A stretch of DNA of 64,000 nt from Arcicella gelida (lineage in GTDB: Bacteria > Bacteroidota > Bacteroidia > Cytophagales > Spirosomataceae), in contig NZ_JAYGIL010000003.1 in NCBI RefSeq assembly GCF_034931025.1, positions 352,266-416,265 on the forward strand. The letters are read 5' to 3'. The notes below the pieces were generated by a model. That model worked only from the letters and a program-made list of their open reading frames with translations. It did not search any database and was not told where the DNA came from. The translations under genes and the position numbers were made by a program. Each line of letters opens with the position of its first letter. The stretch's first letter is position 1. Of the stretch, positions 26,456 to 36,568 are shown piece after piece.

Positions 26456-26887
26456 ATGAAAAAAATCAAAGAATTTTTGATTTACATTATTTATTTCACA
26501 TACAGGTATTATTCAAAAGATAATAAAGATTTGGTTGACGCAAAGATTCATTCCTTTTTTGTATTGTTAACGGTTGGTTTTCTATATTTTTCTCCAGTTA
26601 TGTTTTACTGTACATCAACATTTGGCTTGTCAAAATATTGGGATAATGATTTATTTTTTTTAGAAAGAAGACTTGCTATAGGTATGATACTAGTAATCCA
26701 GACAATAGTATCTTTTTTTATCTATAGAAGAAAGAAGAAAAAACTGCAACAATATTTTGTCTATTTCGATAATCAATTTGATGAAGAAAAACATAAACGA
26801 TATAAGAAGTATGTACTATCTATTGCAATTGGTGCTGTAATATGGCTTTTTCTAGGTGTTGTCATTGTTGGTGAAATTACTGGATAG
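26456..26887 (+). CDS. Hypothetical membrane protein, three TM helices
   Basis: The 143-residue protein has hydrophobic helices at about 30-53, 74-92 and 117-140, with a basic central loop (YRRKKKKLQQYFVYFDNQFDEEKHKRYKKY). No family is recognised. It is divergent from the previous gene with a 59-bp gap that must hold both promoters. Confidence 0.55.
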   Translation: MKKIKEFLIYIIYFTYRYYSKDNKDLVDAKIHSFFVLLTVGFLYFSPVMFYCTSTFGLSKYWDNDLFFLERRLAIGMILVIQTIVSFFIYRRKKKKLQQYFVYFDNQFDEEKHKRYKKYVLSIAIGAVIWLFLGVVIVGEITG

Positions 26888-26933
26888 TCAGCAAAAACTA
26901 TAAAGATTAAGAAATAGTATAAATCATTTCCCC

Positions 26934-27320
26934 ATGAAACTAAAACTAACTTCCATCATCATTTTTGTTCAAAGCATAGAAGTACTGAAAGACTTTTATG
27001 TAGGTATTTTGGCATTGGAAATCATTGAAGAATATGGAAATAATTGGTTACTCTTAAAAGCAGGGGAATGTCAAATCGGATTACATAAAATAGGGCAACA
27101 GTATTTAGAGCAAAATCAAGAAGCTTTCAAATTTGATAATAATACCAAAATTGTTTTTGAAGTAGAAGAAAACCTTTATGTGCTGAGAGAGCAACTAATC
27201 GCCCAACAAGTAACATTAGGCGAAGTAAAAACTTTCGATAATTACGATTACTTTTTATGTAATGGAGAAGACCCAGAAGGAAATGTCTTTCAATTAAAAC
27301 AACAAAAACCAAAACCGTAG
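26934..27320 (+). CDS. VOC family (glyoxalase/bleomycin-resistance fold) protein
   Basis: The 128-residue protein is built of two beta-alpha-beta-beta-beta modules (LTSIIIFVQSIEVLKDFYVGILALEIIEEYGNNWLLLKAGECQIGLHKIG and the second half ending YFLCNGEDPEGNVFQLKQ). The DPEGN-F-L motif near the C-terminus is characteristic. The metal ligand pattern (His, Glu) is partly present. Substrate unknown. Confidence 0.82.
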   Translation: MKLKLTSIIIFVQSIEVLKDFYVGILALEIIEEYGNNWLLLKAGECQIGLHKIGQQYLEQNQEAFKFDNNTKIVFEVEENLYVLREQLIAQQVTLGEVKTFDNYDYFLCNGEDPEGNVFQLKQQKPKP

Positions 27321-27339
27321 CACGAGTTTGCAACTCGTG
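27321..27339. repeat. Dispersed hairpin, second copy (CACGAGTT-TGC-AACTCGTG)
   Basis: It is identical to the element at 25768-25786 except in two loop bases, with the same CCGTAG upstream and AAAT downstream. It starts immediately after the VOC stop codon. Confidence 0.75.
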
Positions 27340-27364
27340 AAATCACTTTTATTGTGTTCAAAAA

Positions 27365-27390
27365 AGAAGCTCGTGTCTCCACGAACTTCT
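27365..27390. repeat. Dispersed hairpin repeat, inverse copy
   Basis: AGAAG-TCGTG pairs with CACGA-CTTCT around TCTC. It is the reverse complement of the 5715-5738 element with one change, and may also serve as a terminator between the convergent VOC and map genes. Confidence 0.6.
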
Positions 27391-27408
27391 GTAAAACAAT
27401 GCTTTTTT

Positions 27409-28173
27409 TTAATTCCAAATGTCATTCATCTCTGTCAATACAATTGGTTTTCCATCGGTAACTACAATCGTATGTTCGTGTTGTGCCATAAAACCACCTT
27501 TGTTTCCAACCATTGTCCAACCATCATGCAATGTTTCAGCGTAAGTTGATGTAGTTGAAATGAATGTTTCAATAGCAACGACTGAGTTTCTCTTAAATCT
27601 CGTTGTATTATACTTATCTCTGAAATTCGCTATTTCACTTGGTTCTTCGTGAAGACTTCTTCCTACTCCGTGACCTGTCAAGTTTTTAATCACTTTGTAA
27701 CCTCTTTTCTTTGCTTCGGTTTCAATTAAAAGTCCAATATCAGAAATACGAACACCACCCTTAATATTATATATCGCTTTATGTAAAATTTGTTTTGAAG
27801 CTTCAACCAATTGTTGATGTTGGTTTACATCATTTCCAATGACAAATGAAGCACCATTATCCGACCAAAAACCATCAAGTTCTGCCGAAACATCAATATT
27901 GATTAAATCTCCTTCTTTTAAAACTTTTCTGTTTGAAGGAATGCCATGACAAAATTCATTATTAGTACTAATACAAGTCCAACCTGGAAAACCATAAGTA
28001 AGATAAGGTGCAGATTTAGCTCCCAAGTCATTCAAGATTTGTCCACCGTAATTATCCAACTCTTTCGTTGTGATACCCGGCTGAGCAAATTTTCTCATTT
28101 CTTTCAACGTGTAAGCAACCGCCTCACTAATTTTTTGCATTCCAACTAATTCTGATTCTTTTGTTATCGACAT
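27409..28173 (-). CDS. map: Methionine aminopeptidase, type I
   Basis: The 254-residue metalloprotease removes the initiator Met. The pita-bread fold is recognised by FCHGIPSNRKVLKEGDLINIDVSAELDGFWSDNGASFVIG (metal ligands Asp in INIDVS and in SDNGAS), GHGVGRSLHEEP (His), and VAIETF (Glu) with the final EHTIVVTDGKPIVLT (Glu). The length is close to type I enzymes without N-terminal extension. It stands alone here, not with secY/infA. Confidence 0.92.
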   Translation of the reverse strand: MSITKESELVGMQKISEAVAYTLKEMRKFAQPGITTKELDNYGGQILNDLGAKSAPYLTYGFPGWTCISTNNEFCHGIPSNRKVLKEGDLINIDVSAELDGFWSDNGASFVIGNDVNQHQQLVEASKQILHKAIYNIKGGVRISDIGLLIETEAKKRGYKVIKNLTGHGVGRSLHEEPSEIANFRDKYNTTRFKRNSVVAIETFISTTSTYAETLHDGWTMVGNKGGFMAQHEHTIVVTDGKPIVLTEMNDIWN

Positions 28174-28521
28174 ATTTTCTTTTTCTAAAGTATTGTTATG
28201 ATGTTTTGTAGCTAGACCGCTAACTTTTAAATATAGATAAATGTACTTTTTTCCCTAATATGTAGGAAATGGATGATATATAAACCAATAGTTTTTTACT
28301 TAACAATGGAAACAGTAGAGGAAGTTCATATAGCTATTCATGGACATTGGTAAAAACAACAAAATACCTTATTTTCAAGTATAATTGACAATGATAAAGC
28401 CTCCTTTGGGAGATTATTCTGTAAGTAGATACTATTTTTAGGAAGAAATATTTGGCTCAAAGTATGGCTTTATTTATTGAAAAGTTTAACTTACTTATCA
28501 TTTATATAATTAATTTTAATT
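28174..28521. other. Intergenic region between map and the PAS-LuxR gene
   Basis: The two genes diverge. No ORF of note, no strong hairpin and no clear TAnnTTTG promoter pair is visible. Confidence 0.35.
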
Positions 28522-29298
28522 ATGACTAACGAGCATTCACAACTTTACGTCAGAGCCAAACAAATATGGGGAACAGTGGTAAAAGATGAGCCCGGATATC
28601 CGCTCGAATTAAAATTACAATTGGAGTTACACAAGCAACTTCTTAATCTTTTTCAACCAGGTACTTACTATTATTATGTGTTTAACATTTTTGAAGCAGA
28701 CTTTGATTTTGTAAGTCCAGGCATTACTAATATTCTGGGCTATATGCCTGAAGAAATGGATATTCATTTGTTTTTGGATTCTATACATCCCGACGACAAA
28801 CCTTATTTTTTACAATTTGAACAGCGAATTACAGAGTTTTTCAAGAATTTGCCCTTTGAGAAAATATCGAAATATAAAATGCAGTACGATTTAAGGATGC
28901 GTACAAAAGACAAACGTTATGTTCGACTATTACATCAAGCAATACAAATAGATTTTGACGAAACAAATTACTATCGCACGTTGGATGTTGATACCGATAT
29001 TTCGCATATAAAGAATGATGGCATACCTTCGTTTTCCATCATAGGGCTCGACGGAGAACCATCATACTACAATATTACCGAGACTAACACGCTTACCTTA
29101 TCTCATAATCTTTTTACACGAAGAGAACGAGTGATTTTAAAAATGATTGTAGAGAATAAAACGAGTAAAGAAATAGCTAGTACACTTTTTATAAGTTTAC
29201 ATACAGTAAACACCCATCGTAAAAACATATTGAGAAAAGCTAAGGTTACAACAGCAGTGGAACTCGTGCGTAAAGCGATTCAGGAGGGTTGGGTGTAA
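28522..29298 (+). CDS. PAS domain-containing LuxR-family transcriptional regulator
   Basis: The 258-residue protein has a PAS fold of the PAS_3 type (about 45-160; FDFVSPGITNILGYMPEEMDIHLFLDSIHPDDKPYFLQFEQR, then MRTKDKRYVRLLHQAI). A C-terminal LuxR/GerE HTH follows (FTRRERVILKMIVENKTSKEIASTLFISLHTVNTHRKNILRKA, about 197-240). It probably senses a small molecule or redox state and binds DNA. No kinase or receiver domain is adjacent; targets unknown. Confidence 0.88.
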   Translation: MTNEHSQLYVRAKQIWGTVVKDEPGYPLELKLQLELHKQLLNLFQPGTYYYYVFNIFEADFDFVSPGITNILGYMPEEMDIHLFLDSIHPDDKPYFLQFEQRITEFFKNLPFEKISKYKMQYDLRMRTKDKRYVRLLHQAIQIDFDETNYYRTLDVDTDISHIKNDGIPSFSIIGLDGEPSYYNITETNTLTLSHNLFTRRERVILKMIVENKTSKEIASTLFISLHTVNTHRKNILRKAKVTTAVELVRKAIQEGWV

Positions 29299-29719
29299 AT
29301 TGCTAATAGTGATAAAATTATTTATGAAAAACTGTACACAATGATACATTAAGGCTACTATCGCCATTAGTTTATATCATCGGTTTGATAAATGTGTTTT
29401 TAGTTTTTAGCTATTTAGAAAGCCTTGCTCATTTTTAAAATACCTACCTATAGGTATTGTCTTACCTACCCTAATTTAATAAGTTTGTCACGTTGATAAT
29501 AGCTCTAAGGATTTAAATTCATGATTAAACACTCACAATACAATGATATGAGGTGTGATTCTGTTCGTGAAGGCGTCTCAGTACTAATGTAGAATGATAA
29601 AAACTACAAGTTTTATGATATTGTTTAAACAAGTGGAGACAGGCAACTTCTATACAATTTTTAGTAACTAACACAATTAAGTGTATTCATATTGATTAAC
29701 TTAGAAACAATGATAATCT
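29299..29719. other. Intergenic region
   Basis: AT-rich, with a short palindrome ACCTACCTATAGGTA near 29442-29456 but no gene. It probably holds the terminator of the PAS-LuxR gene and the promoter of the following lipoprotein. Confidence 0.35.
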
Positions 29720-30505
29720 ATGAGAAAATCAGTAATCATTTCGACTGTAATGCTATGTTTTCTTCTTGTCGTAGGATGTAAACTAAAAGAAAATGATGAT
29801 ATTACACCAATCCCTACCAATGGTTTAATTGCATACTTTCCTTTCAATGGTAATGCCAATGATGAGAGTGGATATAAAAACAATGGGGAGGTAATTCAAG
29901 GAGTGGCTTTAACTGCTGATAGAAAATTAAATAAAGACAAAGCCTATAGTTTTGGAGGTTTTGACAACGTTGGTTATATCAAAGTCAATAATTCAGAAAA
30001 TATGCATCTAACCAAGACACTTTCTATCTCTATTTGGTACAAACTAAACTCATACTATGGAATGGATAGCTATGCAAAAGCAAGTCAAAATGGCTATCAC
30101 GTTTTGATTGGAAAAGAAGGAGACAGAGATGGCTTCTATATGGCAGTTGATAATAATCAGGCTATTAACAAACAGAATGTAGCTTTTTACAACAAAATTA
30201 CCTTTAGTAGTAATTTCTCAATACTTGGTAATCCAACAGGCACAAATTCAGAAAACACTAATAAATGGATTCATGCCGTGACAGTGATAGATGAAGTAAA
30301 TGCCAAATTATACATTAATGGTACACTTATTCAGACAACACTAGTATCTCCTGACTTTTCAAGTGCAAATGCCAAAAATTTGTATATCGGTACCATGATG
30401 GCCTTAGGCACAAATTGGTATCCATTTAATGGCTCTATTGATGACATAAGAATTTATAACCGTAGCCTATCTGATACTGAAATAGTAGCACTTTCGAAAG
30501 AATAG
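29720..30505 (+). CDS. LamG/concanavalin-like lipoprotein
   Basis: The 261-residue protein has a lipoprotein signal (LCFLLVVGC, Cys about 20) and a LamG-like jelly-roll domain. This starts with GLIAYFPFNGNANDESGYKNNGEV and ends with YIGTMMALGTNWYPFNGSIDDIRIYNRSLSDTEIVAL, the standard LamGL signature of Bacteroidota surface proteins. It probably binds carbohydrate or protein at the cell surface. Confidence 0.85.
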   Translation: MRKSVIISTVMLCFLLVVGCKLKENDDITPIPTNGLIAYFPFNGNANDESGYKNNGEVIQGVALTADRKLNKDKAYSFGGFDNVGYIKVNNSENMHLTKTLSISIWYKLNSYYGMDSYAKASQNGYHVLIGKEGDRDGFYMAVDNNQAINKQNVAFYNKITFSSNFSILGNPTGTNSENTNKWIHAVTVIDEVNAKLYINGTLIQTTLVSPDFSSANAKNLYIGTMMALGTNWYPFNGSIDDIRIYNRSLSDTEIVALSKE

Positions 30506-30764
30506 GATAAGGTTTTCAGCCTTTTATTATATCACCTATCAGATAAAATAGAAAATCATTAGTATTGTTATGTTTTTTTGATGCAGTGTGTGAAATTAAT
30601 ATGGTTATTACTAATAATGTTTTGTCTTTTGTATGTTTGATGCCTTATTCTTATAATACATAGTTCTATTCTTTTAAGTTAAATATATTTCAAAATAGCA
30701 AAAAGATTCATTAAAGCCCTATATAAAGGCTTTGTCAAATAGATAAAAATTAAAACCGCATGAG

Positions 30765-32900
30765 ATGAAAAAATACTTTTTATTATTAGTTATAATTTTT
30801 AGCATATTAGTACTTAATAAAAGTTATGGTCAAATATCTGTTTATTTTTGTGAGAAAACAGGAGCTATTGGTATTGCTACAGGAGTTACTAATGAAGGTT
30901 TTGAAAGAGATGAAAGAGCTAGAGTGGATTGTATTAACAAGGGGGGAGAATCTCCTTGGCCAATTGTAAATGGTAATAATATAGGTTCAGGGTGTTATGC
31001 CGTTGTAAGAGGAAGAACAGCTAGTGGAGCAAATGCTTGTGGTGTTGCCTATGGAGGTAATAGAACAATAGCCCAATGTATTGAAGCAGCAAAGAGAGAA
31101 GCTATTTTTAGAAATGCTACTGAAAACAGCCTATCTGTTTATACACAAGGATGTGTTGAGCCACTACCCCCTCAAAAATCTCCTAATAATAATCAAACTC
31201 CAACTGTAAAACCTGAATGGTCTGATTGGAGACCCTTTACTGCTCAAGATTGTAATCTTAATATTGAATATAGATATTTGGTAGAAAGAGGTTTTGCTTT
31301 AAACTATCAAGTACATATGTGGTTTGAGGTTCGAAATAACAATAATAAGACCGTTTCTTATACTTTTAACTTATTGGATAGTAAAGATAAAGTGCATTTT
31401 GGAGATAAACACACTACTAATCCAGGAGAAACAACACGTTTTGTTCATAAAATGAGTGGTGATTATATAAAAAAATGGCAACCTAAAGACATTGTTTATA
31501 CTACAACTGGAAGACCTGTTTGTGAAAAAGAAGTAACCCAACAAGTCAACAATCAAAATAATCCTTCGAACGATAGCCAAAAAGCAAACCAGACAAGTTC
31601 TCAAACCAACATAATGGAGCTCATTAGTAAAAAAAATAACTTGTGTGAGGAGTTTAATAATTTGATAAAGAATGGAGGTAATGCAAACCCAACATTTGTA
31701 GATCTATGCACAGGAAACCAATCTAATTATTCAATCAATGATCATGCACGTTTAAATAATGAGATTGCTAGATTAGAAAGTGCAATAAGTATAATGAATA
31801 AGCAAACAGAAGGAAAAACAAAAACTCAAGAAGAACAACAGAGAAAACAGAACGAATTACAAAAAAGACAACAAGAAGAACAAGAACGTATTAGAAAAGC
31901 TCAGGAAGCAAAAAGAGCACAATTTGATGGAGCTATTCAAAACGGTGATAACGCATTGAACAGTAAACAGTATGACAATGCAATGAGTTATTACAGCCTT
32001 GCTAAAAACTATGCTCAAAACTCTAATGAAAGTACTTTTGCACAAAATAAATACAATCAAGCCTTTGAGGCTAAAAAAACAGCAGAACGACAAGTAAGAG
32101 TTGCAAAACAACAAGAAAAAGATAAAAAGGAAAATTTAGAATATGCAGGTTTAGCAACAAGTGTTGGAGGTATGATGGCTCTATTAAATGATAGTTATAG
32201 TTATAAATGGTATGCCATGAAATTCCAAGCTGGTTTGGGCTATGAAAATTTCCCTATTTATAGCAATAATGCAAGTCAATATCATGTAAATAATTCGTAT
32301 ATAGAATCTTTCACGCTTCCAACTTTTCACATGGGCTTTAAATCTGGATTTTTTAATAACAAAGGAGTATCTTTTATGCTCAATCCTTTATTGAATGCAG
32401 GTTTTAGTGCATTAAGTGCTGGTACAAGTGGAGGTTATGTTGAGTATGGTTCAACAGCAACATTATATTTAAGCCACAAATCTCGCTCAAAATTTAAAGT
32501 TTTTGCTGAAGGAGGCTATTTTAATAGAGAAGGGAATTATTCTTACGATGCAGATGCAGCAAATGGTGGAAATTCTGCAACTGATGATGTTAGAAAAGGT
32601 ACTTTTAAGTATGATATTATGAAATACGGAGGAGGATTTATGTATCATCTGATATATGATGGGAAAGAAACTTATATGCGTCCTGCCGTATTTTTTGAGA
32701 AGCCTTCTTTCTTTACAAAAGATGATAAGCCTGTTTTAAATTTTAATTTTCAAGTAAATATCTCAAGTGAAATAATTTTTGATTTCAACTACTCGACGGA
32801 TTATTTTATTGGAGGAGATGTTACTTATCCAACAACATTACAATCAGAGAAAATGAAATACTTTAGTATAAAAATTATTAAGCAAGGTAAGTTATATTAA
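30765..32900 (+). CDS. Exported multi-part protein with coiled coil and beta-rich C-terminus
   Basis: The 711-residue protein has a signal peptide (ending KSYGQ) and a Cys-containing N-terminal region with repeated GVAYGG/IGIATGV motifs (about 25-125). A beta domain follows (150-255, PEWSDWRPFTAQDCNLNIEYRYLVERGF), then a Q/N-rich linker, a coiled coil (about 340-395) and a helical TPR-like pair (AQFDGAIQNGDNALNSKQYDNAMSYYSLAKNYA). The beta-rich C-terminal 230 residues have alternating aromatics like an outer-membrane barrel (YAMKFQAGLGYENFPIY). The N-terminal part is vaguely reminiscent of DUF4189, but I do not recognise the whole protein. Function unknown. Confidence 0.7.
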   Translation: MKKYFLLLVIIFSILVLNKSYGQISVYFCEKTGAIGIATGVTNEGFERDERARVDCINKGGESPWPIVNGNNIGSGCYAVVRGRTASGANACGVAYGGNRTIAQCIEAAKREAIFRNATENSLSVYTQGCVEPLPPQKSPNNNQTPTVKPEWSDWRPFTAQDCNLNIEYRYLVERGFALNYQVHMWFEVRNNNNKTVSYTFNLLDSKDKVHFGDKHTTNPGETTRFVHKMSGDYIKKWQPKDIVYTTTGRPVCEKEVTQQVNNQNNPSNDSQKANQTSSQTNIMELISKKNNLCEEFNNLIKNGGNANPTFVDLCTGNQSNYSINDHARLNNEIARLESAISIMNKQTEGKTKTQEEQQRKQNELQKRQQEEQERIRKAQEAKRAQFDGAIQNGDNALNSKQYDNAMSYYSLAKNYAQNSNESTFAQNKYNQAFEAKKTAERQVRVAKQQEKDKKENLEYAGLATSVGGMMALLNDSYSYKWYAMKFQAGLGYENFPIYSNNASQYHVNNSYIESFTLPTFHMGFKSGFFNNKGVSFMLNPLLNAGFSALSAGTSGGYVEYGSTATLYLSHKSRSKFKVFAEGGYFNREGNYSYDADAANGGNSATDDVRKGTFKYDIMKYGGGFMYHLIYDGKETYMRPAVFFEKPSFFTKDDKPVLNFNFQVNISSEIIFDFNYSTDYFIGGDVTYPTTLQSEKMKYFSIKIIKQGKLY

Positions 32901-32928
32901 TAATAATTACGAAGTATATGTTTTATAA

Positions 32929-32954
32929 AATTTCAGCCTATAGGCTGAAATTTT
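32929..32954 (+). terminator. Intrinsic terminator
   Basis: AAATTTCAGCC pairs with GGCTGAAATTT around TATA (32929-32954), followed by TTTT. It lies just after the 711-residue exported protein gene. Confidence 0.85.
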
Positions 32955-33118
32955 TTTGCCTTTTTAAGTCGAAAAGGCTAAAAGACCTTTACTCTCTCTG
33001 ATGAATCCAAATATATTTTTGCCATTCCAATAAATAAATTACACTTAATTTAGGTGTAAAGTAAAACATTACTCGGACTAAATAAGCTAGCAAACCATAA
33101 AAATGGGATAAACTCAAA

Positions 33119-35629
33119 CTACCCACAATCCACATCCACGACAATTCCAACGCCTTTAAAGTCTTTTGATAGTGCTATATTTTGTACTTGTTCGGCAATA
33201 AAGGCTTTTGCTCCTTTTAGATTGATGGTTTTTTCGAGTTTTATCATGATTTCAAATAAATACTGATTCCGTACTCTTTCTACCAATGGTTTTTCTGGGC
33301 CTAATACTCTTGGTGTTCCCAATTTTTCGATAAGCTTTTGGGCTAAAGCTTGGGCTGCTTTTTCGGCATTGGGTTGGTCGATATGTCTTAAAGTAATCTT
33401 GATTATTCTGGTAAAAGGTGGATATTGAAAGTCTTCTCGCTCCTTGATTTCGTCTTGATACAAACCTTCGTAATCATTTTCAATAATCTGTTGCAGTATT
33501 TTTTGCTTTGGATTATTGGTCTGAATCAATACTTTTCCTTGCGTTCCTCTTCGTCCTGCTCGTCCTGCTACTTGTGTCAGCATCTGAAACGCTCTTTCTG
33601 AAGAACGAAAATCTGGAAAATGAATCATTCTATCCGCATCAAAAATGCAGACAAGGCTTACTTTTTCAAAGTCTAATCCTTTAGAAACCATTTGCGTACC
33701 CACCAAAATATCTACCGCACCGCTTTCTACTTCATTAATCAGGGTTTGGAAAGCCGTTTTGGTTCTGGTAGTATCTAAATCCATGCGGGCGATTTTGGCA
33801 TTTGGCAAAAAGATTTGTAATTCTTCTTCCAATTTTTCTGTGCCATAACCTCTTGTTTTCAACTTGGTAGAACCGCAAGCCTGACAAGTTTTTGACATCG
33901 GTTCGTGGTGTCCGCAATAATGACAACGCAATTCCTGATTGCTGTAATGATAAGTAAGACTCACATCACAATTGGGACAAGCCGCAATAGTATCGCAATC
34001 TTCGCACTGAATATAAGGCGAATAACCCCGACGATTTTGAAATAAAATGGTCTGTTGTTTTTTCTCCAGATTCAAGCCCATTGTGTCTAACATCAGGTTT
34101 GAAAAATCACCTTTGGTTAGTTTTTGTTTTCGAGCCGCCTTAATGTCGATAAGTTCAATATCGGGCAATTGCGTATTACCAAAACGCTCTTTCATTTCTA
34201 CAAAACCATATCTTTCTGTTTTAGCATTGTAAAAACTTTCGATAGAAGGCGTTGCAGAACCCAACAATACTTTGGCTTTTTGTCGATGAGCAATCACGAC
34301 CGCCACATCTCTGGCATGATAGCGAGGAGCAGGGTCGAATTGTTTATAAGAAGTTTCGTGTTCTTCATCCACGATAATAAGTCCAAGATTATCAAAAGGC
34401 AAAAACACCGCAGAACGCACGCCTACCACAAATTGAAATTTGCCCGAAACTACACCTTTCCATACTTCAACCCGTTCATTATCCGAAAAGCGAGAATGAT
34501 AAATTCCCATTTTATCGCCAAAAACTTTGCGTAGTCGCACCACAATTTGGGTCGTTAGGGCAATTTCTGGCAATAAATACAATACTTGCGAGCCACTTTC
34601 TAGTACTTGTTCAATCAGTTTGATATATACTTCGGTTTTTCCACTGCCCGTAATGCCATGTAAAAGCGTAGTGTCTTTTGTCTGAAAACTTTGCATGATT
34701 TCAGTAAAAGCTTTTTCTTGAGATTCGGAAAGTACGGGCGTTGGAGCTTCCACAAAGTCAAGGTCCTCTTCAAAGCGACTAACGATTACTTCAAATTGTT
34801 CAAGAATACCATTTTTCAATAAAGTACTCAGCGAACTTTCCGAAACATTGGCTTTGGTCAAGGCACTTTTTTCTAAACCTTTTTTGTTCAATTCAGGCGT
34901 GCGGAGGACGGGAACGAACTTTAAATAATTCAAAATCACATCCAATTGTTTGGGCGATTTTTCTAATTCGCCAATCAAAGCCGTTAAGTAACTTGCATCT
35001 TCATAAAAAGGATTTAGCCTGATTTTTTTAAGAATTTTGGGCGTATATTTTTCACGTACTTCTTCAAAAACAATGACAGCCTTTTTCTGAATTAAAGACT
35101 TAATGATGTGATAAACATTCTTTACTTCGGCAAAACGTGAGAGTTCATCATAATTCAAAGACTGATGTTTTTTCAGTTCTTCAATGATTTCGTTTTCACG
35201 TTCTGTCAATAAAGCAGGCTGGTCGAATTCGGGATTAAACTGTACTTTCGATAAACTCGAAATCTTCAAACCCGAAGGCAAAGCAATGTTCAGTACTTCG
35301 CCGACGGTACACATATAATAATCGGCAATCCAATAGAAAAGCTCAATTTGTTTGGTATTCACCAAAGGAGCGTCATCTAATATTTCTAAGATATATTTGG
35401 CTTGATATTTTTCTGGCGGTTTGTTGTGGATACGGGCAATAACAGCCGTAACCACCTTGGTTTTCCCGAATTGTACAATCACTCTTAAACCCGTAGTGAT
35501 GCTGGCAGCGTACTCACGTGGCACACGATACGTAAAAGTATTCGGTACAGCAACGGGTACAATTACATCGGCAAAAAGGGTGATTTCTTCTGTATATAAA
35601 CTTGTTTGATTAGTTTCTAAGGATTGCAT
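33119..35629 (-). CDS. priA: Primosomal protein N' (replication restart helicase PriA)
   Basis: The 836-residue helicase reloads the replisome at stalled forks. Visible parts are an N-terminal 3'-DNA-binding domain (ADVIVPVAVPNTFTYRVP), Walker A LLHGITGSGKTEVY, the DEEH box, motif III LLGSATPSIES, the zinc-binding insert with eight Cys (CEDCDTIAACPNCDVS...CHYCGHHEPMSKTCQACGS) and helicase motifs V/VI (GTQMVSKGLDFEKVSLV, QVAGRAGRRGTQG). Full length and intact. Confidence 0.96.
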   Translation of the reverse strand: MQSLETNQTSLYTEEITLFADVIVPVAVPNTFTYRVPREYAASITTGLRVIVQFGKTKVVTAVIARIHNKPPEKYQAKYILEILDDAPLVNTKQIELFYWIADYYMCTVGEVLNIALPSGLKISSLSKVQFNPEFDQPALLTERENEIIEELKKHQSLNYDELSRFAEVKNVYHIIKSLIQKKAVIVFEEVREKYTPKILKKIRLNPFYEDASYLTALIGELEKSPKQLDVILNYLKFVPVLRTPELNKKGLEKSALTKANVSESSLSTLLKNGILEQFEVIVSRFEEDLDFVEAPTPVLSESQEKAFTEIMQSFQTKDTTLLHGITGSGKTEVYIKLIEQVLESGSQVLYLLPEIALTTQIVVRLRKVFGDKMGIYHSRFSDNERVEVWKGVVSGKFQFVVGVRSAVFLPFDNLGLIIVDEEHETSYKQFDPAPRYHARDVAVVIAHRQKAKVLLGSATPSIESFYNAKTERYGFVEMKERFGNTQLPDIELIDIKAARKQKLTKGDFSNLMLDTMGLNLEKKQQTILFQNRRGYSPYIQCEDCDTIAACPNCDVSLTYHYSNQELRCHYCGHHEPMSKTCQACGSTKLKTRGYGTEKLEEELQIFLPNAKIARMDLDTTRTKTAFQTLINEVESGAVDILVGTQMVSKGLDFEKVSLVCIFDADRMIHFPDFRSSERAFQMLTQVAGRAGRRGTQGKVLIQTNNPKQKILQQIIENDYEGLYQDEIKEREDFQYPPFTRIIKITLRHIDQPNAEKAAQALAQKLIEKLGTPRVLGPEKPLVERVRNQYLFEIMIKLEKTINLKGAKAFIAEQVQNIALSKDFKGVGIVVDVDCG

Positions 35630-35817
35630 TTGCGTGATTGAAGTATTCCTAAAGTTTGAAAATGAATTGAGCGAATACTAAATTATTTCTCGAAATTGTT
35701 GAGATGACCGCAATTTACGGGAAATAATGTTTTGGTAATGCAGCCGACCAGCCATAAATAGATAAATCTCGTAGTTTTGTTGCTAATACTCGCTTTTGAC
35801 TAAAAGCCATAATTAAC

Positions 35818-36474
35818 ATGCTAAAATTACTCCTCATTTTCTCCATTACCTTCCTCATCAGTTTTGCGGGTTCATTTCATCCTGGGCCTTTGAATATGTC
35901 GGTGATTCAAAATACTTTGAAGAAAAATCTTCGTGCAGGACTGTGGATGACTTTTGGAGGAGTAATTCCTGAAATGATTTATGGCTATTTGGCTGTTGAA
36001 GGCTTAAAGATATTTGAACGATACCCACTTATTTTTGAAATCATGCAATGGGCTGTTTTGCCAATTTTATTATTGGTTGGTTGGAATTATTTAAAACCTA
36101 AAAAAGCGTTTATCGAATCCCCAAAAGCTTCTGATGTTAAAACCGAACCTAAAATTGCAGTCGGTGGAGGAGATATTTTTAGAGGTTTTCTTTTGTCCTT
36201 GCTCAATCCACAACTTTTACCTTTTTGGTTGATTATCTTGATTAATTATCAGAATTACAGTTTCTTAAAGATTGAAAATGAATTCGATAAAGTTGCTTTT
36301 GTGTTAGGAGCAAGTATTGGTGCTTTCTTCTTGAATTATCTCTGTGCATTCATTGCTAATCAAAAAAGAGGGCTAATTTTCGAATATTTATCACAGAATA
36401 TGTTCGATAAAATTATGGGTTGGACTTTTATTTTTATAGCTTTTTTGCAAGCTGTAAAGCTATTGGTGTTTTAA
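35818..36474 (+). CDS. LysE-type amino acid exporter
   Basis: The 218-residue membrane protein has about six hydrophobic segments. The LysE/RhtB signature is near the start (SFHPGPLNMSVIQNTLKKNLRAGLWMTFGGVIPEMIYGYLAV) and GFLLSLLNPQLLPFWLIIL lies in the second half. It should export an amino acid or related metabolite by proton-motive force; substrate unknown. Confidence 0.88.
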   Translation: MLKLLLIFSITFLISFAGSFHPGPLNMSVIQNTLKKNLRAGLWMTFGGVIPEMIYGYLAVEGLKIFERYPLIFEIMQWAVLPILLLVGWNYLKPKKAFIESPKASDVKTEPKIAVGGGDIFRGFLLSLLNPQLLPFWLIILINYQNYSFLKIENEFDKVAFVLGASIGAFFLNYLCAFIANQKRGLIFEYLSQNMFDKIMGWTFIFIAFLQAVKLLVF

Positions 36475-36568
36475 TAAAATAAAGTTTTTGAATATTTTTT
36501 TGAGAGTTCTAATTTTATGAGTAATTATGCGATAATTTATTAAACCATAATTAACTAATTTAATTCCA

